A stretch of DNA of 26,132 bases from CAG-791 sp964386925 (lineage in GTDB: Bacteria; Bacillota; Clostridia; Lachnospirales; Lachnospiraceae): the NCBI GenBank assembly GCA_964386925.1, contig CAYLUU010000027.1, positions 1 through 26,132 of the forward strand, written 5' to 3'. The translations under genes and the position numbers were made by a program. The notes under the pieces are model-generated. The model had not been told where the DNA came from. It saw only the letters and a list, made by a program, of their open reading frames with translations, and searched no databases. Positions 1-7,787 of the stretch are shown here, piece by piece; positions within the stretch are counted from its first letter, which is position 1, and each line of letters begins with the position of its first letter.

Positions 1-2
1 AG

Positions 3-1820
3 GACGTGGTGGATTTCGTTCCGAACTTCGATGAGACGGAGAAGGAACCGTCGGTCTTGCCGGCCATGTTCCCGAATTTCCTGATCAATGGATCAGAAGG
101 CATTGCGGTCGGCATGGCAACCTCCACGCCGACGCACAACGTGGGCGAGGCCATCGATGCGGAAATTGCGCTTCTGGAGGATCCGGATGCAACGACCCGG
201 GATCTGATGCGGTATGTGAAGGGACCGGATTTCCCGACAGGCGGCATTGTGATCAATCAAAATGATCTGCCGGCCATCTATGAGAGCGGGCAGGGCAAGA
301 TTCGCCTGCGCGGGCGCGTAGAAGTGGAAAAGGGCAAATCCGGCCACATAAATCTCGTGATCACGGAGATTCCCTATACCATGATCGGCTCCGGTATCGC
401 CAAGTTCCTGCAGGACGTAGCGTCCCTGTATGAGAACAAGATCACGAATGACATCGTGGACATCTCGAACCAGTCCTCCAAGGAAGGCATTCGTATCGTT
501 ATCGAGCTCAAAAAGGATACGGATGTTGAGAATTTCAAGGCACTGCTGTATAAGAAGACCAAGCTCGAAGATACCTTCGGCGTCAACATGCTGGCAATCA
601 AGGATGGGCGCCCGGAGACGCTCTCATTAAAGCAAGTGCTGCAGGCCAACATCGATTTTGCCTTCGAGGTAACAAGGCGCAAGTATGAGACTCTTCTTGC
701 CAAGGAGCAGGAGAAGCGGGAAATCCAGGAGGGCCTCATCAAAGCCTGCAACGTGATCGACCTCATCATTGAGATCATCCGCGGCTCGGACTCCACGCAG
801 CAGGCAAAAAAATGCCTGGTGGAGGGCGTTACAGAAGGTATTCGATTCAAGACAAGAGAGTCTGCCGTGATGGCCTCACAGCTGGCCTTCACACCGCGGC
901 AGGCTGACGCCATTCTGGAGCTGCGTTTAAGAAAGCTGGTTGGGCTGGAAATCAATGCTTTGCTGGCAGAGCACGAAGAGACGGTCGCGAATATATATCG
1001 CTATGAGGACATTCTGGAGCAGAAGAGCTCCATGACCAGAGTCATCCGGGACGAACTCTCACGGTTCAAAAAAGAGTTCTCCGCGCCCAGAAAGACTGAA
1101 ATCATTCAGGGCGAAGAGGCCGTTTATGTGAAGCCTGAGGAAGAAGAAACCGAAGTTATGTTCGTCATGGACCGCTTCGGCTATGCAAGAACGATAGACC
1201 TTACTACCTACGAGCGGAATAAGGAAACGGTGGATACGGAGTACAAGGTGCATTTCACCTGCTCCAACCTGGGACGCGTGTGCGTGTTCACGGACACCGG
1301 AATGATGCATACGGTGAAGGTGAGTGACCTGCCGATGACAAAGCTCAAGGAAAAGGGACGTCCCATCGACAATGTCTGCAAGTTTGATTCCGCGAAGGAA
1401 AATGTGGTGTATATCACCAACCAGAGCGAGCTGAATCTCTACCGTCTGGTTTTCGTGTCCGCACAAGGGTTTGTGAAGATTGTAAGCGGCGGTGAATTCG
1501 ATGTGACGAGGCTGACGATTCAGGCGACGAAGCTCGAGGATGATGACCGCATTGTGATGGTACATGCCATTACCGATCAGATGACCATTGTCATGCAGAC
1601 GAAGGGGGGCTTGTTCCTGAAATATCCTCTGGAGGAAATTCCGGAGCAGAAGAAGACGGCCCGCGGCGTACGCGGCATCAAGCTCTCGGCCAAGGATGAG
1701 GTCGAGGATGCGTGGGTACTGAGTCCGAACGAGCCCAATGTGATAAACTATCATGACCATGAGGTGGATCTGAACCACTTAAAGACAACCGCACGAGGTG
1801 GGAAGGGCGCGAAGAAGTAA
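3..1820 (+). CDS. parC: Type II DNA topoisomerase subunit A (ParC/GyrA family), 5' truncated by window
   Basis: Breakage-reunion subunit of a type II topoisomerase; with its ParE/GyrB partner it passes duplex DNA through a double-strand break to decatenate or relax chromosomes. The reading frame is open from the first base, so the gene starts upstream. The visible part begins at the conserved VDFVPNFDETE segment, which in E. coli GyrA lies about 20 residues after the catalytic Tyr122, so roughly 140 residues including that Tyr are missing. NGSEGIAVGMATSTPTHN is a family hallmark. A coiled-coil region follows, then a C-terminal beta-pinwheel-like part from about residue 370 to the end. The C-terminus (RGVRGIKL, and a final RGGKGAKK tail) resembles the GyrA box but is not canonical. 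I favour the ParC-type paralogue from this and from the rsmD-coaD neighbourhood, but a second GyrA-like subunit is possible. rsmD follows after a 102-base spacer. Confidence 0.9.
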   Translation, partial: DVVDFVPNFDETEKEPSVLPAMFPNFLINGSEGIAVGMATSTPTHNVGEAIDAEIALLEDPDATTRDLMRYVKGPDFPTGGIVINQNDLPAIYESGQGKIRLRGRVEVEKGKSGHINLVITEIPYTMIGSGIAKFLQDVASLYENKITNDIVDISNQSSKEGIRIVIELKKDTDVENFKALLYKKTKLEDTFGVNMLAIKDGRPETLSLKQVLQANIDFAFEVTRRKYETLLAKEQEKREIQEGLIKACNVIDLIIEIIRGSDSTQQAKKCLVEGVTEGIRFKTRESAVMASQLAFTPRQADAILELRLRKLVGLEINALLAEHEETVANIYRYEDILEQKSSMTRVIRDELSRFKKEFSAPRKTEIIQGEEAVYVKPEEEETEVMFVMDRFGYARTIDLTTYERNKETVDTEYKVHFTCSNLGRVCVFTDTGMMHTVKVSDLPMTKLKEKGRPIDNVCKFDSAKENVVYITNQSELNLYRLVFVSAQGFVKIVSGGEFDVTRLTIQATKLEDDDRIVMVHAITDQMTIVMQTKGGLFLKYPLEEIPEQKKTARGVRGIKLSAKDEVEDAWVLSPNEPNVINYHDHEVDLNHLKTTARGGKGAKK

Positions 1821-1828
1821 GGCAAAAT

Positions 1829-1896
1829 ATCCCATAGACGGACACATCCGGACGGATCTGACGCCGGAGAGATCGGAAACGCGGCGTGTGTGGGAT
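1829..1896 (+). other. Possible structured leader in front of rsmD
   Basis: The spacer between the topoisomerase and rsmD contains nested complementary segments: ATCCCA (1829-1834) with TGGGAT (1891-1896), ACAC (1842-1845) with GTGT (1886-1889), and inside them CGCCG (1862-1866) with CGGCG plus a small ATCC/GGAT hairpin (1846-1857). It has no T tract, so it is not a standard terminator. Function unknown; pairing of this size can arise by chance. Confidence 0.3.
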
Positions 1897-1922
1897 GCGG
1901 AATACGCGAAGGAGACAAAACC

Positions 1923-2477
1923 ATGAGAGTAATTGCAGGAACAGCGCGCAGCATGCCGCTGATGACGCCAGAGGGAATGGATACCCGGCCGACACAGGAT
2001 ATCATCAAGGAAACGTTGTTCAACATCATTCAGTTCGATGTTCCGGAGTGTGTTTTCCTGGATTTGTGTGCAGGGAGCGGCTCCATCGGTATTGAGGCAT
2101 TGTCCCGCGGAGCCAGAAAGGCGTATTTTGCAGAGAACGGACGCACGGCGGCGGGCTGCATTCAGGCCAATCTTCATAAGACACATTTCGAAGAGAAGGG
2201 CGTTCTGCTGAAGATGGATGTGCTCAATGCACTGCATCACATTCATGAGAAACAGGCAGACATCATTTATCTGGATCCGCCTTATCAGGCAGAGACCTGC
2301 AAGAGGACACTGCTCGAGCTCGAGACCATGCCGTATGTCACGGAGGATACGATGATCATCGTGGAGACGGCACTGGATACAGACTTTTCTTTTCTGGAGA
2401 ATACGGGACTGGAAATTGTGCGGGAGAAGGATTATCGTTCGCAGAGACATCTGTTCATCCGCAGAAAGAAGGGCTGA
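1923..2477 (+). CDS. rsmD: 16S rRNA (guanine-N2)-methyltransferase RsmD
   Basis: SAM-dependent methyltransferase that modifies a guanine of 16S rRNA (G966 in E. coli numbering) during 30S assembly. The 184-residue length fits the family. It starts MRVIAGTARSMPL, the usual RsmD beginning, then TRPTQDIIKETLFNII; the SAM-binding loop is FLDLCAGSGSIGIEALSRGA, and the catalytic motif is DPPY in IIYLDPPYQAE. The start at 1923 is preferred over an in-frame upstream start because GAAGGAGA lies just upstream at about 1909-1916 and the homologous N-terminus begins there. Three bases separate its stop from coaD, so the two are surely co-transcribed, a pairing common in Firmicutes. Confidence 0.95.
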   Translation: MRVIAGTARSMPLMTPEGMDTRPTQDIIKETLFNIIQFDVPECVFLDLCAGSGSIGIEALSRGARKAYFAENGRTAAGCIQANLHKTHFEEKGVLLKMDVLNALHHIHEKQADIIYLDPPYQAETCKRTLLELETMPYVTEDTMIIVETALDTDFSFLENTGLEIVREKDYRSQRHLFIRRKKG

Positions 2478-2480
2478 GAA

Positions 2481-2975
2481 ATGATCAGGGCAATTTATCC
2501 GGGCAGCTTTGACCCGGTGACGTATGGCCATCTTGATGTCATTGGCAGAGCATCCAAAATGTTCGATGAGGTCACGGTCTGTGTACTGGACAACAAGGCG
2601 AAGACTCCGTTGTTTTCAGTGGAGGAACGTGTTAAAATGCTACAGGATGTCACTCGTGATTTGCCGAATATTCGTGTGGATTCCTACTATGGTCTGCTCA
2701 TTGATTATGCGGAGAAGATCGGGGCACACGTGAGCATTCGCGGCCTGCGTGCGGTGACGGATTTCGAGTATGAGCTGCAGATCGCTCAGACCAATAAGCT
2801 CCTGTCCCAGGGAAAGCTCGATACCGTATTCCTGACAACAAGTCTGCAGTATGCGTATCTGAGCTCTTCAAGTGTGAAGGAGATTGCGGCATTCCATGGT
2901 GATATCAGCGTATGCGTTCCCCCGGAAGTCGAACAGAAGGTACGGGAGAAATATGATGGAGGAAGCCCCAGATGA
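2481..2975 (+). CDS. coaD: Phosphopantetheine adenylyltransferase
   Basis: Catalyses the fourth step of coenzyme A synthesis: 4'-phosphopantetheine plus ATP gives dephospho-CoA and pyrophosphate, in the cytosol. The 164 residues match the family. It opens with IRAIYPGSFDPVTYGHLDVI, which carries the nucleotidyltransferase GSFDP signature and the T/HxGH motif. It also has the ISIRGLRAVTDFEYE-type segment (here VSIRGLRAVTDFEYELQ) and the C-terminal YLSSSSVKEIA motif that contacts ATP phosphates. Its final codons overlap the start of the next gene by four bases (ATGA), which suggests translational coupling with the coiled-coil protein. Confidence 0.97.
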   Translation: MIRAIYPGSFDPVTYGHLDVIGRASKMFDEVTVCVLDNKAKTPLFSVEERVKMLQDVTRDLPNIRVDSYYGLLIDYAEKIGAHVSIRGLRAVTDFEYELQIAQTNKLLSQGKLDTVFLTTSLQYAYLSSSSVKEIAAFHGDISVCVPPEVEQKVREKYDGGSPR

Positions 2976-3826
2976 GCAGCAACAAGATCGAACGCAAGAT
3001 TGATGAGATCGAGGATTTCCTCGAAACTTGCAAATATAAGCCCCTTTCCAAGGATTACATCATGGTGAACCGCGAGCGCATTGATACGCTGGTGGAAGAG
3101 CTGCGGGACGTCATCCCGGATGAGGTGGCAAGGTATCGCGAGGTTCTGGATCAGAAGGATGCGATCTTTGCAGATGCTAAGGAAAAGGCACAGGCTCTGA
3201 TTCAGAAGGCCACCGAGCAGATGAATCAGCAGATCAATGAAGAAGAGGTTATGAAGCAGGCCTACGAGCAGGCCAATCAGATGATTTCGGCAGCCAATCA
3301 GGAGGCTGCGGAGACCAGGCAGACCGCTTCGGATCAGGCTAATGAAATGGTGACCACAGCACAGGGACAGGCCAATGACATCATGACGCAGGCACAGCAG
3401 CAGTCGACCGCCATGGTGCAGGAGGCACAGAACCAGGCACAGCAGATCGTTGCCGGTGCATCCCAGCAGGTGACGGATTTCAATCGTCAGGCGCAGTCCT
3501 ATCTGGCAGATATGCTGGCACATCTGGAGGAGCTCACGCAGAGCGTTATCAGTGATACCAACAATGTGTACCAGTCGACGCTGCAGAGCATGAATTCGTA
3601 TCTGCAGAACGTGCAGAACGACCGCAACGCATTGACGCAGCAGATGCAGGAGTCCGAATTCGCAAGGCAGCAGGCAACCGCAATCGAGCAGGAGACGGCG
3701 AACCAAGCCGTTCAGCAGGCCGGTGCACAGGCGCAGGCTGCGGTGATTGCGCAGCAGCAGGCGATGGCAGAGGCCATGGCGGCACAGCAGACAGAGCAGA
3801 TGGAAGAGCCTGCCGCAGAGATGTAG
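2972..3826 (+). CDS. Gln/Ala-rich coiled-coil protein of unknown function
   Basis: A 284-residue soluble protein with no signal peptide or membrane segment. Residues 1-75 are charged and fairly ordinary (IDEIEDFLETCKYKPLS, then ERIDTLVEELRDVIPDEVARY). From about residue 80 to 190 it is a long Ala/Gln-rich helix with repeated patterns such as QEAAETRQTASDQANEM and QAQQIVAGASQQ. The last 50 residues are again almost only A, Q, E and M. This resembles DivIVA-like or V-ATPase stalk-like coiled coils in texture only; I do not recognise a named family and assign no function. It overlaps coaD by four bases and is the last gene before a strong terminator, so it belongs to the parC-rsmD-coaD run. A structural or cell-division scaffold role is possible but is a guess. 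Confidence 0.85.
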   Translation: MSSNKIERKIDEIEDFLETCKYKPLSKDYIMVNRERIDTLVEELRDVIPDEVARYREVLDQKDAIFADAKEKAQALIQKATEQMNQQINEEEVMKQAYEQANQMISAANQEAAETRQTASDQANEMVTTAQGQANDIMTQAQQQSTAMVQEAQNQAQQIVAGASQQVTDFNRQAQSYLADMLAHLEELTQSVISDTNNVYQSTLQSMNSYLQNVQNDRNALTQQMQESEFARQQATAIEQETANQAVQQAGAQAQAAVIAQQQAMAEAMAAQQTEQMEEPAAEM

Positions 3827-3847
3827 TACAGCAAACCATAAAGATGT

Positions 3848-3886
3848 GTCCGTCCATTCTGAGGCAGGAGTGGACGGACTTTTTTT
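3848..3886 (+). terminator. Rho-independent terminator of the parC-rsmD-coaD run
   Basis: GTCCGTCCA (3848-3856) pairs perfectly with TGGACGGAC (3871-3879). Four more pairs, including two G-T wobbles, continue inward and leave a six-base loop (3861-3866). The stem is followed directly by seven T residues (3880-3886). It lies 22 bases after the stop codon. Confidence 0.93.
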
Positions 3887-3984
3887 ATCAGGTTAGCCTC
3901 TGGCGAACGCAGCATAAATCGTCTGTTTGCGGATGAGTTCGTGACGAAATTCGGCAGATGCTGACAGAAAATGGGAGACCTAAG

Positions 3985-4554
3985 ATGGCACAGACAATTA
4001 CCAAGGGCGATTACGGCTATCTTCGAAGACAGCAGCAAAAGATCGGCCTGTTGACGGGAGTGTTGTATGCGGTGGCACTCATCATGTACTTTACGGCAAA
4101 GACTTATTTTAAGACCAATCAGAACCTGTTCACGATTCTGGCGGTAGTTGTGCTCCTGCCGGCAGCGAAACAGACGGTAAATCTTATTATGCTGCTGCGC
4201 GCTGGCGAGTGCCCGGAAGACATTCATCAGAAGGTGGAGAGGCACGTGGGCAGCCTGGATGCCGCTTACGATCTGTATTTCACCTCAGAAAAAAAGAATT
4301 TCAACATCCGTCATCTGGCTGCCGGCGGCAAGAGCATCGCAGCCTACTCCAGTGATCCGAAGTGCGATTCGGCGGCAGGCGAGAAGCACATTCGTCAGAT
4401 GCTGCAGGCAAATGGAATCCATGGCTATCAGGTGAAAATCTTTACGAATCTGTCCGCTTACCTGACGAGGCTGGATCAGTTAGGGGAACTTGAGAGTGAA
4501 GGGCAGGCTGATCATGAAAAGCTCTTCGCACTGCTGTATCGCATAACGCTTTAA
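3985..4554 (+). CDS. Small membrane protein with two transmembrane helices, unknown function
   Basis: A 189-residue protein. The N-terminal 20 residues are basic and cytosolic in style (ITKGDYGYLRRQQQKIG). Two hydrophobic helices follow: about residues 23-40 (GLLTGVLYAVALIMYFTA) and about 50-70 (LFTILAVVVLLPAAKQTVNL). The remaining 120 residues form a soluble domain, probably cytosolic. I do not recognise a family; proteins of this shape occur as uncharacterised genes in Clostridia. The start at 3985 is chosen because GGGAG (3973-3977) lies seven bases upstream, whereas an in-frame start at 3958 has no clear ribosome binding site. It sits between a terminator and an RluA-type gene that starts 18 bases after its stop, so it probably begins a new operon, although I found no convincing promoter in 3887-3984. 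Confidence 0.8.
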   Translation: MAQTITKGDYGYLRRQQQKIGLLTGVLYAVALIMYFTAKTYFKTNQNLFTILAVVVLLPAAKQTVNLIMLLRAGECPEDIHQKVERHVGSLDAAYDLYFTSEKKNFNIRHLAAGGKSIAAYSSDPKCDSAAGEKHIRQMLQANGIHGYQVKIFTNLSAYLTRLDQLGELESEGQADHEKLFALLYRITL

Positions 4555-4572
4555 CCACCAAAAGGACATACC

Positions 4573-5679
4573 ATGCAGGAAAAAGCAATTACATCGTTGG
4601 AAGCGGGGCAGCGCTTTGACAAATACCTCCGGCGGATTCTGCCGGAAGCGAATTCCTCCTTTCTCTACAAAATGCTGCGCAAAAAGAACATCACCCTGAA
4701 CGGGCAGAAGGCAGAGGGGAAAGAGCTCCTTGCGGCTGGAGATGTCGTAAAAGTGTTCTTCTCGGATGAAACCTATGTGAAGATGGGGGGAGTATTGCAG
4801 GAAGCCGGCATGGCCGGTGACAGGAGCACATCAGAAAGCGGACGGATGCAGGAGGCAAAAAGGACTTATCAGAAACTGGAAAGCTCCTATACGGGACTGC
4901 ATATTCTGTATGAGAACGAGCATATGGCGGCGGTCTACAAGCCGGCCGGCGTGCTGTCACAGAAGGCACGCCCGGAGGATGTCTCATTAAATGAATGGTT
5001 TCTGGGTCTGCTCCTGGAGCGGGGAGAGGTGACCGAACAGTCGCTTCGCATGTTCACGCCCTCTGTGCAGAATCGTCTGGACCGCAACACCGAGGGAATT
5101 GTCCTGCTCGCCAAGACGCTCCCCGGCAGCCATCTGCTGACGAGGCTGCAGCGTGAGCACAAAATTCGCAAATACTACCATATGATCGTTGCCGGCCGGG
5201 TGGAGAAGGCTGGCGTGATCGAGGGATATTTGTCCAGGGATGCGGAAGGGAACACGGTCCGTATTTTTCCAAAAGAGGAGAAGAACACGGTATATACGAG
5301 AACGGAGTACCGGCCGCTTCGCATAGCTAAGCTGCAGGAAGGTCCGAAGGCAGCATTCGAAAAGGACGCAAAGGGCAAAAGCGGGGATCATGGGCGCACC
5401 GGCAGGAACAGCGTTACCTGCATTGAAGCACAGCTCATCACCGGCAAAACGCATCAGCTGCGCGCTCACTTTGCCTCCATCGGGCATCCGATTCTGGGCG
5501 ATCCCAAATACGGAGACCCTGAAATCAACCGGCAGGTTCGCGGGCAGGGCATCCGCACCCAGCTGCTCCTGTGCCAGAGAGTAGAGTTCCCGGAGCACTG
5601 CGAAGGCCTGGAGGACCTCAATGGAAGAGTTATCGCCTGCGAGGAGCCGAAGGTGTACCGGAAGGTGATGGGAGGCTGA
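4573..5679 (+). CDS. RluA-family pseudouridine synthase with S4 domain
   Basis: Converts specific uridines of rRNA (or tRNA) to pseudouridine. It has 368 residues. The N-terminal 70 residues form an S4 RNA-binding domain (RFDKYLRRILPEANSSFLYK, then NITLNGQKAEGKELLAAGDVV). After a linker of about 45 residues comes the catalytic domain. It contains NRLDRNTEGIVLLAK, where Asp170 is the expected catalytic aspartate, and later the family motif LITGKTHQLRAHFASIGHPI followed by GDPKYGD. The motif Asn-Arg-Leu-Asp with TEG differs slightly from the common HRLDxxTSG but keeps the essential Arg-Leu-Asp. Which uridine is modified (RluC-, RluD- or RluB-like) cannot be told from sequence. AAAGGA at 4561-4566 serves as its ribosome binding site. 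Confidence 0.92.
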   Translation: MQEKAITSLEAGQRFDKYLRRILPEANSSFLYKMLRKKNITLNGQKAEGKELLAAGDVVKVFFSDETYVKMGGVLQEAGMAGDRSTSESGRMQEAKRTYQKLESSYTGLHILYENEHMAAVYKPAGVLSQKARPEDVSLNEWFLGLLLERGEVTEQSLRMFTPSVQNRLDRNTEGIVLLAKTLPGSHLLTRLQREHKIRKYYHMIVAGRVEKAGVIEGYLSRDAEGNTVRIFPKEEKNTVYTRTEYRPLRIAKLQEGPKAAFEKDAKGKSGDHGRTGRNSVTCIEAQLITGKTHQLRAHFASIGHPILGDPKYGDPEINRQVRGQGIRTQLLLCQRVEFPEHCEGLEDLNGRVIACEEPKVYRKVMGG

Positions 5680-5685
5680 ACCTGG

Positions 5686-5709
5686 GGAAACGCGGATGAA
5701 AGCGTTTCC
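5686..5709 (+). other. Perfect 8-bp hairpin after the pseudouridine synthase gene
   Basis: GGAAACGC (5686-5693) and GCGTTTCC (5702-5709) form a perfect stem with an eight-base loop, seven bases after the stop codon. Only two T residues follow, so it is at best a weak terminator; it could also stabilise the 3' end of the upstream message. Confidence 0.45.
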
Positions 5710-5773
5710 TTAGAAATGTGCCAGCCAGCGTATATACTGCTGTTAAAGCGAAGGAACAGAAGGGGCAGTACAG

Positions 5774-6310
5774 ATGGCAACCTGGAATTCGCGGGGGCTT
5801 CGCGGCTCCCTTTTGGAAGAAGAAATCAATCGAACCAATGAATCGTATAAGGAACAGGGACTGTGCCTGATCCAGAAGATCCCGACGCCGATCACGCCGA
5901 TTCAGCTGGACAAGGAGACACGGCATATCACGCTGGCGTACTTTGAACAAAAGAGTACAGTTGACTACATCGGTGTCGTACAGGGATATCCTGTATGTTT
6001 TGATGCAAAAGAGGTGAAAACCTCCACCTTCGCGCTGCAGAACGTTCACCCGCATCAGGTGGACTTCATGCGGCGCTTTGAGGCACAGGACGGCATTGCA
6101 TTTTTCCTCATCTACTACACCGGAATGGAGCAATACTATTACCTTCCTTTCCGACTTTTCCTGCCTTTCTGGGAGAGAATGGAAGCTGGAGGACGCAAGA
6201 GCTTTCGATTCGATGAGCTGGATCAGACCTACCTGCTGCCGAAAAGGCCAGGCATTATGGTGCCGTACCTCGAGATGATCAACAAGGATATTGCGGAGCG
6301 GGACGGGTGA
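5774..6310 (+). CDS. recU: Holliday junction resolvase RecU
   Basis: RecU is the Firmicutes resolvase that cuts four-way DNA junctions during recombination and repair, in place of RuvC. The protein has 178 residues, slightly short of the roughly 200 usual. It starts WNSRGLRGSLLEEEINRTNE, the RecU N-terminal signature containing the helix with the conserved Glu. The nuclease centre follows: STVDYIGV with the metal-binding Asp, then CFDAKEVKTSTF with the Glu and Lys of the E-x-K motif. The C-terminus keeps the aromatic segment FFLIYYTGMEQYYYLPF. AAGGGG about eight bases upstream supports the start. In Bacillus recU is paired with a penicillin-binding protein gene; here it stands alone between an RluA-type gene and the his operon, with an 83-base spacer before the inverted repeat at 6397. 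Confidence 0.93.
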   Translation: MATWNSRGLRGSLLEEEINRTNESYKEQGLCLIQKIPTPITPIQLDKETRHITLAYFEQKSTVDYIGVVQGYPVCFDAKEVKTSTFALQNVHPHQVDFMRRFEAQDGIAFFLIYYTGMEQYYYLPFRLFLPFWERMEAGGRKSFRFDELDQTYLLPKRPGIMVPYLEMINKDIAERDG

Positions 6311-6396
6311 GGCGGATGCTATTCGAAAACTGCGACGGGTCCGGACATTCTGCCGCCACCCTGGCGCGGTCGATTGCAATGATGTTCGCATCACCT

Positions 6397-6426
6397 GTCC
6401 CCCTCCCGGTTGACAGGGAGGGGGAC
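6397..6426 (+). promoter_or_regulatory. Perfect 11-bp inverted repeat around the his promoter -35 box
   Basis: GTCCCCCTCCC (6397-6407) and GGGAGGGGGAC (6416-6426) are exact reverse complements. The eight-base loop is GG followed by TTGACA, so the -35 hexamer fills the loop. Neither strand has a T tract after it, which argues against a normal terminator. It may be an operator or an RNA hairpin formed when transcription from recU reads through; this is inference. Confidence 0.7.
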
Positions 6427-6438
6427 GTCTGGTATAGT
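6410..6438 (+). promoter_or_regulatory. Strong sigma-A promoter of the his operon
   Basis: A perfect -35 box TTGACA (6410-6415), a 17-base spacer and -10 box TATAGT (6433-6438), with TG at 6430-6431 forming an extended -10. Transcription would begin near 6445, giving a leader of about 72 bases before hisZ. The leader is too short for a T-box and has no run of His codons, so classical attenuation is not evident. Confidence 0.85.
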
Positions 6439-6516
6439 CACATCTGGTTTAATAATCTACCGAATTATCACTGTACTACGCTAAAGCAAACAAAAGGTAC
6501 ATAGGAAGGATACGAA

Positions 6517-7644
6517 ATGGCAGACAGGAGAAAGCAAGAGCTGCTCCATACTCCCGAGGGGCTGTGGGATCACTACGGAGCCGACTGTGCACAGTATGAG
6601 ACTGTTACGCGGATGATCAAGGAAACGATGCACCGCTACGGCTACGAAGACATCAAGACACCGACCTTTGAATTTTTTGACGTGTTCTCACGGGAAATCG
6701 GAACGACACCCTCCCGCGAGCTGTACAAATTCTTTGACAAGGAAGGCAATACGCTGGTTCTTCGGCCGGACTTCACCCCTTCGGTGGCACGCTGCGCAGC
6801 AAAGTATTTCATGGATGATACGAGGCCTCTGCGGTTCTGCTATGAGGGCAGCGCTTTCACCAACACTTCGAATCTGCAGGGAAAATTAAAGGAATCCACC
6901 CAGATGGGTGCGGAGTGCATCAACGATGCCTCCGTGCAGGCGGATGCGGAGCAGCTGGCACTTCTTATTGAAGCACTTTTGGGTGTCGGTCTGGACAAGT
7001 TCCAGATTACCGTGGGGAATGTGGAATATTTTCGCGGGATCTGCGAGGCGGCAGGACTGGATGAGGAGACGGAGAATGAACTGCGGGAGTACGTTTCCGG
7101 GAAGAATTATTTTGCTGCTGAAAACCTTCTGAAAAAGCAGGGCATTGAGGCGAAGCTGGCGGAGCAGTTCCTGCAGATCACAAACTTTGCCGGGGACGAT
7201 GAGGACCTGGAGCGGATGATGGAGACGGCTCCGAACGAGAGAGCGAAGGCGGCCATCGGACGTTTGGTGGAGGTGTACCGGCTGCTCAAGCTCTACGGCT
7301 ATGAGCAGTACATCAGCTTTGATCTCTCCATGCTGTCCAGGTACCGTTACTACACAGGAATCCTGTTCAAGGCTTATACCTATGGCGTCGGTGATCAGGT
7401 GGCAAGCGGCGGACGATACGATACACTTCTGGCTCAGTTTGGCAAGGAGGCCCCGGCCATCGGATTTATGTTCCAGATCGATACGCTGATCGAAGCAATG
7501 CGCAGCCAGAATGTGGGACCGCTGGTGAATTCAGCGCCGGAGGTTGTGGAGTATACCAAAGAGGATTATGCCGAGAAGTTATCGAAGGTGCGGAAGGCCA
7601 GACAGTCTGGACGGCACATCGCGCTGGTGCCTCGAGAGGAATAG
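6517..7644 (+). CDS. hisZ: ATP phosphoribosyltransferase regulatory subunit HisZ
   Basis: A histidyl-tRNA-synthetase paralogue that lacks aminoacylation activity and forms a hetero-octamer with short HisG, making the first histidine enzyme active and feedback-sensitive. The 375-residue protein shows the class II synthetase fold: GYEDIKTPTFEFFDVF, the motif 2 region VLRPDFTPSVARCAA, then RFCYEGSAFTN, and at the end the motif 3-like GVGDQVASGGRYDTLLAQFG. Of the HisRS A-domain histidine motifs, LSMLSRYRYYTGILFKAY stands in for RGLDYYTG, as expected for HisZ. The anticodon-binding domain is absent. GGAAGGA at 6504-6510 is an excellent ribosome binding site. It is the first gene of the his operon, directly after the strong promoter, and its presence agrees with the 210-residue HisG encoded next. 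Confidence 0.93.
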   Translation: MADRRKQELLHTPEGLWDHYGADCAQYETVTRMIKETMHRYGYEDIKTPTFEFFDVFSREIGTTPSRELYKFFDKEGNTLVLRPDFTPSVARCAAKYFMDDTRPLRFCYEGSAFTNTSNLQGKLKESTQMGAECINDASVQADAEQLALLIEALLGVGLDKFQITVGNVEYFRGICEAAGLDEETENELREYVSGKNYFAAENLLKKQGIEAKLAEQFLQITNFAGDDEDLERMMETAPNERAKAAIGRLVEVYRLLKLYGYEQYISFDLSMLSRYRYYTGILFKAYTYGVGDQVASGGRYDTLLAQFGKEAPAIGFMFQIDTLIEAMRSQNVGPLVNSAPEVVEYTKEDYAEKLSKVRKARQSGRHIALVPREE

Positions 7645-7695
7645 ACAAAAAGGTTTTGCATGCGGAAGAGTGGAACGCTGCAGACGGGAAGTCGA

Positions 7696-7761
7696 TGATC
7701 CGAGAAGAACGGATGAATTCTGGATTGTGAGAGCATATAGCACGCAGCAATTCAGGGATCA
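7696..7761 (+). other. Nested inverted repeat in the hisZ-hisG spacer
   Basis: TGATCC (7696-7701) pairs with GGATCA (7756-7761) and, inside it, TGAATT (7714-7719) pairs with AATTCA (7749-7754). It lies between stop and ribosome binding site and has no T tract. Likely an intercistronic RNA structure, but each arm is short. Confidence 0.4.
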
Positions 7762-7787
7762 AGGTATATGAGCGGAGAGATAAAGGG

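Noticed and set aside
1890..1922. Upstream start for rsmD
   Set aside because: The ribosome binding site and the conserved MRVIAGTAR N-terminus place the start at 1923.
6307..6504. Open frame of 65 codons after recU
   Set aside because: It uses a GTG start overlapping recU, runs through the promoter palindrome and the hisZ leader, has no ribosome binding site and no recognisable composition.
6439..6516. T-box riboswitch or histidine leader peptide before hisZ
   Set aside because: The leader is only about 72 bases, with no run of His codons, no T-box sequence and no terminator stem with a T tract.
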